NCBI RefSeq assembly: GCF_000512585.2
Contig: NC_089243.1
Location: 1,798,001 to 1,862,000, forward strand
DNA length: 64,000 bases
Direction of reading: 5' to 3'
Source: Kwoniella bestiolae CBS 10118
Lineage: Eukaryota; Basidiomycota; Tremellomycetes; Tremellales; Cryptococcaceae
The notes under the pieces are model-generated. The model searched no databases. It saw only the letters and a program-made list of their open reading frames with translations, and was not told where the DNA came from. Made by a program: the position numbers and the translations under genes. Shown here piece by piece: positions 1 through 11,693 of the stretch. Numbering within the stretch: the stretch's first letter is position 1; every line of letters begins with the position of its first letter.

Positions 1-380
1 CGATGAGGGGAAAGGGAAAAGATGATGATAAGAAATCAAGATGATAGACATTGAGACATATAGTAGTGTCCGGTGCAGTCAAGGTATAACAAAACTGTTG
101 ATTGATGATGGTGCACAAAACACGGCCTGAGCGGGAATGTGGCTGCTATACTGTATATAGACTTGATTCTCGATGGTCAAAGCGCAAGTGGGGGAAAGTT
201 ATGTCTTAGATGGATTGATCATTTCCCTGGTGTATCCTTGGATACCATCATTAACCTCTATCGAGAGCCATAAAATGATACAAGCATTGCAGGTCAAAAG
301 GGGGATAGGACATCTTGTCATTTACTATCTGTCATTTGACAGTCCTCATGTATAGCCACCCGTAACCAAATATACCGTGT

Positions 381-662
381 TTATCTCGCCATCCTGCAAG
401 TAAGTCCATGCGGTTCCTGTACGACACAGGCTGATATCTTACTTCAGACCCTACTTCACTCAGCCAATGGCTCGCAAGGGATATGGGCATCCATGTGTGA
501 GATCATGAACTCTACTCCTTCCACGCACACTGCCATTCTGAGTTTATGCTTGTCTATCGCTTCGAGTACAGTGTCCACCGCTTGTTGAGTCTGTCTTCTC
601 ACTGGAGGAGTCGTCGGAGAAGCCTCGGAAGACTGTTTGCCGCCTGAACTGTTAAATTGACT
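381..662 (-). CDS. possible small gene, 3' part only
   Basis: On the minus strand a stretch is open from an acceptor-like TAG (about 663-665) down to a TGA at 456-458. It encodes about 68 residues of ordinary protein composition, including QAVDTVLEAIDKHKLRMAVC and a following VEFMISHMDAH. A GTGAAG donor just before that stop could splice to a TTGCAG acceptor near 393, giving an end in EMAR and a TAA at 381-383. I could not find a convincing 5' exon in the roughly 200 nt left before the divergent arrestin-like gene, and I do not recognise the family. It could be chance openness; a competing reading on the plus strand also has intron-like signals here. The rest of 1-860 shows nothing I can support. 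Confidence 0.3.
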
Positions 663-860
663 CTATTGGCTCGGTTAAACAACCTGTTGTACTGCACGGC
701 TCATCTGCTAATCCTCCCATTCTCTATCTATTCGTTGTTCCAACATTTCAAAACGAGCAGATATATATCATGGAAGCAATGGAACAAAGAGTCCTTCGCC
801 CAATCAATATGTCGTCTTGCACTTTCAACAAGATAGACACGTTCATTTACCATTATCACA

Positions 861-2462
861 ATGATCAGACTCGACGTCCAGTTATATCAATCACCTATTT
901 ACCTTCCCCCTTGCACTTCTACGCAAGATGATATTGCCCTATCAGGCTGCGTCCGAATAACCAGCTCGACTACCGGCAAAATACCAGGACTGGAAGTCTT
1001 GCTTGTCAATACGATAGAACACCGTAGTGAGGTGGGAGGAAAGTGGTCTGCTTGCGAGTTGAATGAGGCTTTCACGACAACTGTCCTGGAGGGGGATCAT
1101 TGGGTACAGACAGGTACGACTGAGTAAGTCTCTATCGTTACTTATCCAATGTAATGCTCAAGGTCAACGTAGATGCTGATATGGCTGGCTGCCTTTCATA
1201 GCTTCGAGTTCTCCCTCAGAATCAAACGAACGGTCCCATACACCCGTACAACGCATTTCGACAGAGTCAACCACACTCTCTATGCCATCGTCCCTAACGG
1301 TCCACCAGGCTACGATCGATATCGACCATCGTCAAGAAATACCAGCCGGTCCAATCTTCTCAAGAGGTCTCTGCTTCCCAGATCGAGGAACAAGAACGAA
1401 CCTCACACAGTTTTTCATCCCATCTCTCGAGCGCCTGTATTAGCCATTGCAGCGGAACCCGTACATGTGTATGGTCCGAAATCATATTTGGATCAGGTCA
1501 ATACGTCCAGCTGGTCGGAACGGACCCAAATATCAAGTATCGGAGTGAATGTCTCGTTAAGATCGGAAGAGGAATATGTGAGTTGTCTTAGCCGACCTTG
1601 CGTCTATATTTTTATATTGATCAGTTACTGTGGACAGGCTGCCCTAGGTTCCGCATACTCTGTTGAACTCAAGATCAGCAATTTACCTCCGACCCTCACA
1701 TTACATGGATGGAACATCGTGCTACATCAGGTGACCCAGAATGAGAGAGGAGCGGTCTTCAGGGATGTATATACCATAGGAGCAGAGAATGAGGCCACCT
1801 CCCTACTCAGATTACCTGGTAGATCCTGTCCCCGCAGTCAGGACGAATATCTATGGAGAGGACCAGGAGCGCCCCTGAAGAATGGAGACTCGCCGTCGTC
1901 GTCGACTGGATCGACGTTCACCCGAGCTTTGAGTACTCGTCTCCCATCGCCCGTGATTGGTGGTTTACCATCTTGCCATGACGGATCAACATACGCGTCA
2001 ATCCACCATTCCATATCTCTAGTATTGCACTACTCTATCTTAGGGGAAGATATCGGTGGTGATCCTCTGCCTGATCCTACTACTGAAGGCTCAATTCGAT
2101 CATGGGTGTATGAAAGACCGATACATATCCTTTCGGATCTGCATGGTCTAGGGGAGGTGCCCACACCCGCATATTCCCCTAAGGAGGTCGGAACTCTTCC
2201 GGAAACCAAAGTGCAGGATCTAGACGTAGGGATGGATCTCGTTCAAAGGCTGAATCTATCGCATATGGTATCTATGAGCAAGTCGAAGACTGGGTTCATG
2301 AGACCTTCCGTGCTTCGTGCGGATACACTTGGGTCTAGGATACAGGAACATTGGTCAAGGACTGGAGGGCTTTGTGCGTGTTTTGACGAAGCGGAAGAAC
2401 GAGGGAATAAATGTATACGGATGGAGTCGGTCGAAGGAAGCGAGGCGATCAAGCTTTCTTAG
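861..2462 (+). CDS. arrestin-like protein
   Basis: Three exons (861-1123, 1202-1577, 1638-2462) encode 487 residues. The N-terminus (LDVQLYQSPIYLPP, then LSGCVRI) has the first beta strands of an arrestin N domain: an acidic strand, a Pro-rich turn, then LSG-x-V. It is followed by a beta-rich middle (FEFSLRIKRTVPYT, YSVELKISNLPPTL) and a tail with little complexity. Fungal arrestin-like proteins usually link plasma-membrane cargo to ubiquitin ligases for endocytosis; no PPxY motif is obvious here, so that role is uncertain. Intron 2 (1578-1637) is 60 nt long, in frame and without stops, so retention would add 20 residues. The start is the first Met that gives the arrestin strand. Confidence 0.7.
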
Positions 2463-2730
2463 GAGGAGTTGTAGGTTGAAAGATGATTATATAGTTCATG
2501 TATGGTATCTCGTAGCGAGTAGTTCATCATAATGCAATCACAGAGTCATCGTACAGGATATACCCATACTCTGATAATGACATAGATAGTGGAGGTCCGA
2601 GCGCACGTTTGACGCGTTCAATGGCTCATAGGACGCGAACCACGAGTAAGAAATCAAAAAGTCGGAAAGTTGATTTCATCTCGACACACCATCTCAATTG
2701 TTGCACCGCTCTATTGCATAAGAAGTCAAC

Positions 2731-4397
2731 ATGTTCATAGCTATCATCGGAACCCCTTCATCTGGTAAACGGACTGTCCTCGAGTATCTGGAGAGGAAAT
2801 ATGGGTTCAAGAGGGTCAGGCTGGAAAAGAAGGGAAAAGAGTCAGTAGACCAGGCTAAGATAGTGAGTCTTCTTTTTTGACTGCTCTTGCAGCGTCTCAG
2901 CTGCGATGTTCGTGTTTGAACTTACAGCTGAGCTCTTGATCTACTTGTAGAGCGGCAACGAACTCGATCAGTCCATGAACGAACTGACCGTATCTTCCAG
3001 CACCACCCCAACGCCCGTAAGTGATATTCCAAAACTCATTTCCCTTCAAATGCTTAGTCTGACCAAGATGAACTCGCTTGATATAGTCCACGCCCCTCGA
3101 GTCACCTTCTTCAAATCTCACTTTCACGTCGCAGCCAGCCTTACTCGACTTCATAACCCGCAACTGGCTCTCACATCACGTCACAACCGACCTGACGAGC
3201 TATGAGGAGATCGAGCCATTTGTAAAAAGGCCTTTCTTCCTGTGTGTCAGCGTGGATGGACCTATCCTAGTTAGGTATGAGAGGGAAAAGATAAGGTGAG
3301 AATCTACCTTGCTGTGTAATGCGACAGTGTACATTGATCTATGCAGACTGACACAAACGTATGACCAGATCCTTACAAAACGGCTCATCACTCTCCCTCG
3401 AGCAATTCATCCAATCCCACGATACCCTCCTCAACGGCTCAATACCTTCCCTACCATCCTCATCGCTCTCGCAACATCCCCAAACGGACTTCAAGCGATC
3501 CCTATCACTAGCTCAGATATCAATATGCAACAATTTCCCCGCGGTGCTGGATCTGGAGGGGTATTTGGATAGGTTGAATCTCGTTGACGAGGAGAGACTG
3601 AGGCCTGGCTGGGATACGTATTTCATGGTGAGTGACTGTACCTATCCTCTAGAGATACAGCGCTGGAACATCGAGTAAGAATACATCTGTACTCTTTAAT
3701 CGGAAAGGAGAAGAACACGCTGGTATTTCTGTTTGTGCGACAACTCGTTCTGATTCTCTGATATGTGGTATTAGACACTCGCCTCATTAGCATCCCACCG
3801 ATCAAATTGTATGAAACGTAGAGTCGGAGCTCTGCTCGTCCGATCGAAGCGGATCCTGTCGACGGGGTATAACGGTACTCCCAGAGGAACGAAGAATTGC
3901 AATATGGGTGGATGTAGGAGATGTAATGGGTCTGCGAGGGGTGGTGAGGCATGTGAGTTTGGGTTGATCCCATATCTTTCAAGTCACTAAACCTCAACGA
4001 GGTCATTCATGGAAGGAGTATCCTGTCAGCTGACCTGTTGAATACTTCACATGAATAGTGAACGAATGCTTATGCTTACATGCCGAGGAGAATGCTCTGC
4101 TCGAAGCTGGGCGAGAGAGGATAGGCGACGATTCTGTCATATACTGTAACACGTGAGTGACAAGCTCTACGGCCCTTCCCATCTCTTCTTCGCTCCCGGC
4201 TCTACTTTCCTCTCCGCAAGTGATACTAATTGTATTCTACTAGCTGCCCATGTCTTCGGTGCTCCGTCAAGATCGTACAGTGCGGCGTACGTGAAGTAGT
4301 CTACAATCAAAGCTACAGTATGGACGAAGCTTCCGCAGCGGTACTTCGGGAGGGTGGAGTGATCTTGAGACAGTTGCATATGCCTGGTCAATTGTAG
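2731..4397 (+). CDS. DCD1: deoxycytidylate (dCMP) deaminase
   Basis: Seven exons (2731-2862, 2951-3016, 3087-3295, 3369-3627, 3775-3952, 4059-4152, 4244-4397) encode 363 residues. The enzyme makes dUMP from dCMP for thymidylate synthesis. The C-terminal half holds the zinc deaminase domain: STGYNGTPRG, then CxxC-rich NMGGCRRCNG, the catalytic HAEEN, and PCLRC (PCxxC) completing the zinc site. The N-terminus carries a P-loop (GTPSSGKRT) and a kinase-like fold followed by RNWLSHHVTTDL and KRPFFLCVSVDGP, the extra N-terminal domain typical of fungal DCD1. Exon 4 must begin at 3369 (after a CTGAC branch point and CCAG); the nearer AG signals break the frame. It is convergent with TTI1, 119 nt apart. 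Confidence 0.93.
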
Positions 4398-4516
4398 TAC
4401 TTTATATGCATACAACATTGTTTTGACCCCATTACCGGATTGTCTACCATACTCGAACTGCTCAGGTCATACCATTCTATCGTTTAACTCGGATTCGGAT
4501 CGAACATCTCTCTCTG

Positions 4517-7500
4517 TTAACCTCGACTCCCCAATATCCTCTCAACATTCCCCTTAACATCCAACCCCTCCTCCCTTAGAAACCTCCAACTCCGCAAATC
4601 ACCCTCCACCTCCCCAACCGTAGCATTCATAACCAACCACGCAGCATCCCCATTCCTCCTCATCAACTCCTCATATACCCCTACCGCCAATCCTTGCAAT
4701 TCCTCGTCCATCCTCCTATCCAAGAAAGGTCGCGCTATCACCATCATCTCCCATATCACCTGATCGTCCACTGGTACTTCCTTAACGATGAAGAGCAAGA
4801 TATTGAGAATGGAGCGATGTAATCTATGCGAGATTGTATACTTGTCCATCCCACTGATCCCTATTCCAGCAGTAGGCGCAGTGAACGCAGAGGAAGAACG
4901 TTTATTCAAGGCGGATCTCTTATCACTCTCCCACTGGTTCTTCAACAAAACCTTGATCCGTGGCCACACATGATCTATAACCCTCTTCGACATGAAATCG
5001 CCCAGTTCCGCACACAATCGTTCAATCACCTCGCAAGCCTCCGTTATAATGTATGGATGAGCATTTTCGTCCAAACGATTCAAGATGGAGTTCCAGGATT
5101 TATCAATGAGCGGTAAGAGTTCTTTCTCCCTATTTCCCCTGGAGAGGACGGTCGTAGCGTTGGAGATTATCGAGAGGATCTTGTATCGCAGAAAGGGCGA
5201 GGAGTGGGTAAGGAAAAAGATGGATTTCTCGAGGATCCGTATACACACAGATTGAGTTCGGGTAGGCGGGATTTCTTCTTCTTGCACATTATCTGATGGG
5301 GATTCCTCTTTCTCTTTCTCATCTTCATCGGGAGGTATATCACCCTTACCCCAAGCATGTTGAGGTGCTCTTTCCAGTATCTCCCCAATCTCCTCTTTCC
5401 TCCTCCTCTCCCTCTCATCCCACCATCCAAAGAACATCTCAAAATCATCTTTAGGACTCGGTGGTCTCTCGACCCTTCTCATTTCGTTCAACTTCTCTCT
5501 TCTTTCCTCCGTCAAGCCCTCAGAGGCAATCTCATCATTCATAACCTCTATCAGCGTTCCCAAGACAGCTAACAGACTGCTGGCCAACGCCTCATACCCA
5601 TGATAATCATCCAGCGCATCGAATATCTCATCCACCAAATCATGTACCATCGGTACGATCTCCGATCCAACAAGCTTGATCATAGCGATTAGTACCAACG
5701 GTGCGGTAGGCGCTAGTTTGGCAGGGAGCAAGTGTAAAGTGACGATGTTGATGACGTAGTCTACGTTGTCCAGGACCATATTCTGTGGACTGGCGTATCC
5801 GATATTATAGGAGATCCGATGAAGAGCTGTGGTAGCGTATTCTCGGATGATCGATCGGGGAGAAGCGAGATGCGAGAGAATGACGTAAAGTGATGTGAGC
5901 AGCAGGGGTCGGAAAGACGAAGAGAGGATTTGAGAGGTCAACGTGAGTGTTTCGAGTGATAGACAGGTAAGAAGAGCATGTTGGGCTTGAGCTTGAAGTC
6001 GGCGGGTCTCCATCGATGCTTTAGTGTTGGAGATGGGTTTCCGGTCGAGCAAGGTAGTAAGGGAATCTATACCCTTGGTTCGTTCTACTGGTACTAGAGC
6101 TTCTGCATTTGGGTCTTCCTTATAATTCACGTCTTCTTCCTCACCACCTTCCATATGATCATCATCCTCTGCGATTGATACCAGTGTCTTGACGATCGCC
6201 CTGCTCATCTTCCGTACTGCTTTGCTCAATTTCCCTTCTACTCCTTCCAATTGAGCGGAAGATATCCTTTCCAGAAGCTTTTCGCAGACCCAAATAGCTG
6301 AAGCCGATTTGGCGACTTGCCTTTTCCTGTTCGCCTTGGCAAACAGTATGAAGTATTCGACCGAATGCAGAGCCGTTTCACCGCCTGCTTCACCTAGAGA
6401 GCGTAACATCTCGGCCAAAGCTTTTGAGGTGGATTCCGATTCGATGTACCGTAGAGGGAGATGTGGAAACACATGTCCCGGCTGCTGAGACGAACCATCG
6501 CTTGTTAAGAGAAGGACACCGGTCGGAGTACTGTCTTGCTGCCAACCCAATTGCGCTATTCGCTCAGCGGATCCCTCAGAAGCCGACCATCCGGTAGGTC
6601 GACCAAATTCTAGGCAGTTGAGTAATGCCCAACTCCACTTTTCCACTCCTTCGTTCGGGCCCAGCAGGTTTGAGATAGCGTTGGTATCATGCTTCGAGTA
6701 TGATGTGGTTTGGGAAATTGCAGTGATGAGTTTCGCAACTTCATCGACTTTTTTCTCCTGTTCTGAAATTACCAATCTGGGTAATGAGTTGATAGCGTTA
6801 CTGAGAAGATCTAACATCGTTGAATTGAGACTCAACCGCTCGTTCTCTAGCAATAAGCGCAACGTTCTCCGAGCATCGTGGCGCACGGGATCAAACGTGT
6901 CCTGAGAAAGCGATAGGAGGGACGCCAAACATCGAGGTTGGAGTGTAGCGAGGGATTCATGGCAGAATTCGATGATCGAGGAAGACAGGGATATGATAGC
7001 GTGGCGAGGGAGGTCGGAAGTATGAGAGGAGAGTGTGTGTATGATCAGTGGAAGTGCGTTTGTCAGTTGCGTAGAGGTGAAAGACAGATACGAAGCTGTG
7101 AGAGGAGGGAATGGATTCATCGGTTTGGAGCTTGTTGAGGAAGCTGGGGAGGGTGGGGGAGGTTCATCCGGCGGGATGGATTCATCCGATATATCCCAGT
7201 CTTCTGCTAATTGACTCAAATCATCAACTATCGGTCGTAAGAGCCTCAATGTCCTCAGATCTTCGTCGTTCAGTGTGCATACCACTACATCCTCTATCAG
7301 CCCCAGAATCTGCTGAGCTACTTCTCCTTTTACTTTTGCACCCTCACTTTGTACCAATTTCGCCATCGAGCTAATGACTCCAGGTAAGACGGCAGCCAAT
7401 ACTTCTTGTTTACCTTTGAGGTAGACTTTGATCAGGGGCCGAAGGAGTTTAAGTGAAGATAGTTGGAGTCGGTGGTATGGTGGAGAAGGGGAACTTGTGC

Positions 7501-8222
7501 CTAGCAGAAACGTGATAGTTTGGAATAAAGTGGGAAATAATGGTGATTTTGCGGTAGCAACCTTATCGAGCATTGAGGGGGTGGGATGAGGGAGGCCTTC
7601 TTCGTTGGTAGGCGTGGGCTGAAGTAGAGCGTCGAGTAACCGTACAGCCTGGAGTTGCAATTCTTGATCCATTTCTCTCTCCTTTCCCTTCCCTTTCCCC
7701 ATCTCGTCCTTCAGTGATGGGCCTATAGCAGCTATGCAGAACTTCCACAACTGCTCCCATGCTACTACTTCCATACCCCCCTCGCATCTCCTCCAAGCAG
7801 ATACAGTGCGTTCTAAGAGTCTGAAAGCGGATTCAAGGAATTGGTCAGGGAGGTTTGCTGGATTTGATTGGCGCAAGATGGAAGTGAGAGGGAATAGTAT
7901 GTAATTGATCACTGCTGGATCGAGGGACGATTGTGGAATCGCGGAGAGATCTGATAGAAGAGTATCGATCAGTCTGGCATGTTGAGAATGATTTGTAGGT
8001 GCTTGTGAAGCTATAGCCATCAAGGCTACGCAAGTCGGTTTTACCTACAAACGAATTAGCTATGGTCGAAGTGACAAAATGCTGTTCCCAGCTTACCTTG
8101 CGGAAAGCCTCCATTCTCGCCATCCGACTCGCCATATCTGATGGGTGACCCAAGTTCGCTGATGAGGAGAGCGGCGGGGACAGCCTCGAGGGTCCTCTAT
8201 CTGGTAGAGTGGATATTGGCAT
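4517..8222 (-). CDS. TTI1: TELO2-interacting protein 1 (TTT complex)
   Basis: Two exons (8222-8097 and 8044-4517) give 1,217 residues. Tti1 works with Tel2 and Tti2 in the TTT complex, an Hsp90 co-chaperone that matures PIKK kinases (TOR, ATM, ATR, SMG1 type). The junction reads AFRKVKPTCVALMAIAS, matching the conserved start of the family, in which the N-terminal helix precedes LKPxCV. The remainder is an almost uninterrupted HEAT-like alpha solenoid with repeated hydrophobic helices, interrupted by acidic loops (around residues 600-640 and 900-930, for example EDEKEKEESPSD). The length suits Tti1 (about 1,000-1,200). The start at 8222 is the first Met upstream of the conserved segment. The 52-nt intron is typical for this genome. 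Confidence 0.88.
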
Positions 8223-8612
8223 GGCTGATTGTTGTTCCTTTGTTTCGTGATTGCGGAGATGTGAGGTGTTACGGGCGAGTAATCATATCGCAAGAACCAT
8301 TGAACGGATGTCACTTGTTGAGCTTGGGGGTTATCCGAAGATCCGAAGATGTACCAAGTAGCTCGTCTCAAGGTAGTGGAGTAGTCATAAGATGAGAGTC
8401 TTGAGGGCGATGAATGAATGCTGGTGTCGAACATTGTCTACGAGTAACGAGCAAGATCGAGTGGAGGAAGGAAGGTAGGTGAAGGTGAAACCAAACATTT
8501 GATTCCGCTCACTCTCTCGCGCGGGCTTAGGCCATTTCGGGCACTGGCCTTATGTGAGCACCTGAAATCGCAAGTGGATCTGAGCTGAGGTTGTCTCTCC
8601 AAATCACGATAA
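8223..8612. promoter_or_regulatory. TTI1 upstream region
   Basis: About 390 nt lie between the TTI1 start codon and the first open codons of the Cpl1-like gene. It should hold the TTI1 promoter and, if that gene is intact, its missing first exon. Plus-strand ATGs here (8288-8420 and others) give only short peptides, none with a signal-peptide-like hydrophobic run. Confidence 0.4.
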
Positions 8613-9303
8613 ACCAGTACTCGATTCGGCACCATCGAGCTCAATCAACCAATCACAGACGTCTTCCAATGTTTCGCTCAATGCTCGGCTAATGCATTCG
8701 CAAGGCTATACTTCAACGGAAACGAGAACCTGGGATATTGTTACTGCTACGACGATGATAGTCTGTGGAGAGACGCGGGATTCACCAATTGTCGATTTGG
8801 CGATTGGTACGTCTACCCAAAAGTGAATCAACCTAGTGCGTTTGTAAGGAGACAGAAAGCGAGGATGGAGAGGATGGAAAGGAAAGTGAAGTACTGTCCG
8901 GATGGATTGAGGGCTTGTAATTTACCTGAGGGAGACGGAGATGGGTATGAGGTAGGTTCGCATTTTTGCTGCTGGGGTGCAAAGATCCCAGGGTCTTCAA
9001 AAAGCTCACACTGGTCAGTAGTGCATTAATACAACTCTCGATCCTGAGTCTTGTGGTGGCTGCCTTTATGGCGAATATGGTCAGTCCATCAATGCCACTT
9101 TGGGTGTAGAGTGAGTCATATCATCTCGGATTGAAGTAGATGTGCGTATACTGATTACTTGAGTTAATAGCTGCACGGCGATTCATGGAGTCACGACAAT
9201 TGGAACGACTTGTCAAGACGGTAAATGTATCATATCAGGCTGCGCAGGAGGTCACGAACTGGTCGATGAGTCTTGCATAAGAATTCAGTGTAGCTTTTGG
9301 TGA
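8613..9303 (+). CDS. Cpl1-like cysteine-rich protein, 5' end not found
   Basis: Three exons can be read: open from about 8613 to 8951, then 9022-9110 and 9171-9303. Phases agree at both junctions. The C-terminal half has the Cpl1-like pattern of Tremellales proteins: CNLPEG..GYE|C.NTT, DPESCGGC, GEYGQSINATLGVDCTAI, GVTTIGTTCQDGKCIISGC, and a final CIRIQCSFW. The N-terminal part is also Cys-rich (QCFAQCSANAF, GYCYCYDDDS) and resembles the WSC-like modules that precede this domain. Family members are normally secreted with a signal peptide. Here the frame runs into a TAA just upstream of 8613 and I cannot find a starting exon or signal peptide, so this is either a gene with an undetected first exon or a 5'-truncated relic. 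Confidence 0.68.
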
Positions 9304-9606
9304 TTCCTTACGTGTTGACCGTCTAAGTAAGTTATCGCGAAATGGCAGATCGTCTGATCATACCTGGACTAGCTTTTGCCGATTTGCTTGTTCGACCCCT
9401 TTGTTTAGTATTCAGATACGTATCTCACATACATATATTTTACATATAATTTGGTACAGTTTCAAACAGTGTAGTATATACAAAGACATGCGAGAATGAA
9501 CGTAAATACATATACCAATAACACTTCACTTCCTTCGTTACTAAGTCATGCGTATTTTCCCATCTGACATTGACTGACCACCGCTCCCCCTTTCCGTTCA
9601 TTCCAC
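9304..9606. other. intergenic, convergent 3' ends
   Basis: AT-rich spacer between the ends of the Cpl1-like gene and the first F-box gene. Apart from runs such as the TATA-rich stretch near 9430-9450, I see nothing. Confidence 0.5.
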
Positions 9607-9948
9607 CTATAAACTAGGACATCTCCAGAATTCCCCCTTGGCTCCACACGCAGAACACATACCCGCATCCTCCATCTTCATCACTTCCAGAGTTACGTTG
9701 CTCTCCGTGAGAGTGGGCGAGGTCAGGCGAAGTACTGGTCTGTCATTCATCTCTTTCAGTGATTCGATAGTCGTATCTTGAATGTTGATTGAGCTCTGGG
9801 CCTCCTCTCTGTTCGCCACTGTCAGACACAAAGCTCGGTACACCATCTGCCAGTCAACTGTAGAATATATCCTGACACTCGTCGATGCGGACGTGCGGCG
9901 GAGCGAGGTACTCTGAGGAGTAAGAAGGGGAAGTACGAGATCCCATAT
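9607..9948 (-). pseudogene. in-frame continuation beyond the stop of the F-box gene
   Basis: After the TAG at 9951-9949 the same reading frame stays open for 113 more codons to a stop at 9607. This part still matches the C-terminus of the neighbouring paralogue: VRIYSTVDWQ here against IKIYSSIDWS there, and CSACGAKGEFWRC against CPACGAQGGYELC at the very end. The stop therefore looks like a recent nonsense change (or, less likely, a read-through site) and not the ancestral end. No in-phase splice donor that could remove it is visible upstream. Confidence 0.6.
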
Positions 9949-11256
9949 CTAATTGAATGCCTTGAGTGCCAAATGACGATCGTCCTGATCATCCTCTTCT
10001 CCTTCTTGATCTTCATCCTCATCACTGTAGGTGTCCCAGAACTCTTCCAAGGATATATCCTCCAAAATCAATCTATTTGACGTACCGCTGAGGAGATAAG
10101 GCTTCAATCCGCTCTTCAAATCCCTCGAGCTGAAGTGTATTGTACTCGTTTCTGGTAGGTGACCAAGAGAGCGGTTGTACTCTTCTGATGTATACTTTGT
10201 GGAGAACCCAAATCTTAAAGGTCCGTTGGCAACTTCCCTACAGATATGTAAAGGTTTCATTGACCTTTCGATCATTTCCACCCAGTCCACAGAGACCGTT
10301 TTCACTTTGTTCAGCAGATGCGAGAGATCATGCGAGTCGTTCGTGTTGGATTCCCGTATGTATTTCAGATAGTTATGGAAGCACTTGAAGTCCGGGAAAT
10401 ACAACTTTTGTCGATAACCGAAACTAACGGTTTTGACATTACTGAATAAACCAGGTTCAAATGGTGCGTCGTGGTTACGGGCCTTCTTCTTGTTGAATGT
10501 CTCGAGCTGTTTGATGGAATCGCTGAAACACCTTATGTTCCGAAATAAGTTGGGTATGAACTCGTGGGGCCGAAATGAGAGGTGTTGATCAGCCCATTGA
10601 TTGTCCGGTTGAACCTTGATGAAGTCGTATGCGAAGCGCAAGTAGCGGATAGAGTTGAGCATTTCCAATCTCGATAGCCTACCGTTGCCTGGGATATGGT
10701 CAAGACCATAGAATAGCTGGGAAGGGTCGGTGATGATGATTCTCCGGTAGAGTTTGGGAGTCGCTGATGTGTGGAAGAACTAGGTCAGACAATATCACGT
10801 CAGCTCATCTCGGGTCGTCTGTCACGAGTGATCACTCAAGGATGGTGTTGATCAGGAAGAAGTCACTTTACATGATTGTGATACCTTGCTGAGCTCCGAT
10901 GATTCGAGATACTCCCATACGTTACTCCATATCTTCAGAGGAACTCGCTTGATCAGATTCGATATTCTGATTCTCGCCCGTTGACCGTCGCACGTCCTAC
11001 ACAGACATCCTGGAAGGCGTTGACATATCAAACCGAGTTTCGAAGGAGGGGGAAGAGTTTTCTGCCTTGTACAGATCGTACATCTGCATTGATCGGATGG
11101 TTTAGTGGTGGTGAGAGGTCGCCAGATGGATACACCAGCTTGATGGCAGATTGAACATGCACATACATCTTCCTCTTCTTCTTCCTTTTCCTCTGTTGGG
11201 TTAGACTTGAGCTTCTTATTTGGTCGGTGTTGTGTATCTCTAGTGAGAGGGGTCAT
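9949..11256 (-). CDS. F-box-like protein with Cys clusters, copy A (prematurely stopped)
   Basis: Two exons (11256-10867 and 10779-9949) give 406 residues. Order: basic and acidic N-terminus; three short Cys clusters of form CxCxxC (CACSICHQAG, CRCTICTRQ, CLCRTCDGQ); an F-box-like helix set (RVPLKIWSNVWEYL, SSELSKVSQSCK); then a long region with SLYRKI-like, LNSIRYLRFAYD and KPLHICREVANGP motifs. F-box proteins recruit substrates to SCF ubiquitin ligases, which is inferred here from the F-box alone. It lies 437 nt downstream of a clear paralogue on the same strand, so the pair is a tandem duplication. The frame ends at TAG 9951-9949, earlier than in the paralogue. I chose the Met at 11256 over in-frame codons further upstream because it precedes the low-complexity basic start. 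Confidence 0.65.
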
Positions 11257-11693
11257 AACGCCAAGTGGTGGGTGATGTTGTCGGTTACCGCAACGAGGTG
11301 AGTGTAAGGAGAACTCAAAGAACAAGTGTAAGATGATGAAAGTAGAAATGGAAATGAAATAGAGAGATAGAGATACAGATTCATGGCTTCATCGATTCAT
11401 GGATAATTGAATCAATCATCCGCGTCATGATACGCACAGAGCGCTAGACACATATATACACTTCAACGCACCGACTCGAGTGGGGGTGATGCAGACTGTG
11501 TTGTATACTGTATGATACTGCAGTGCATCCTGAACATCGTACTACTGAGTACTACATACAGATCACTTCATGGCATCTGTGCATACGTTTACAGTAAATG
11601 ATAATTTCGATCTACTCCTCTCCCATAAGTTATACATGAGATGATCTACGTTGACTCCCTGCGCCTTATCAGTCCTATTACATTCATTGCTAC
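11257..11693. other. intergenic between the F-box paralogues
   Basis: Upstream region of copy A and 3' flank of copy B. It holds a purine-rich run on the plus strand (about 11340-11380, GATAGAGATA-type repeats), and a CACATATATACAC run near 11450. No further gene is supported. Confidence 0.4.

Noticed and set aside
10025..10110. Splicing out the TAG of F-box copy A through a GTGATG donor
   Set aside because: The 77-nt intron changes the frame and destroys homology with copy B; the upstream sequence is plainly coding.
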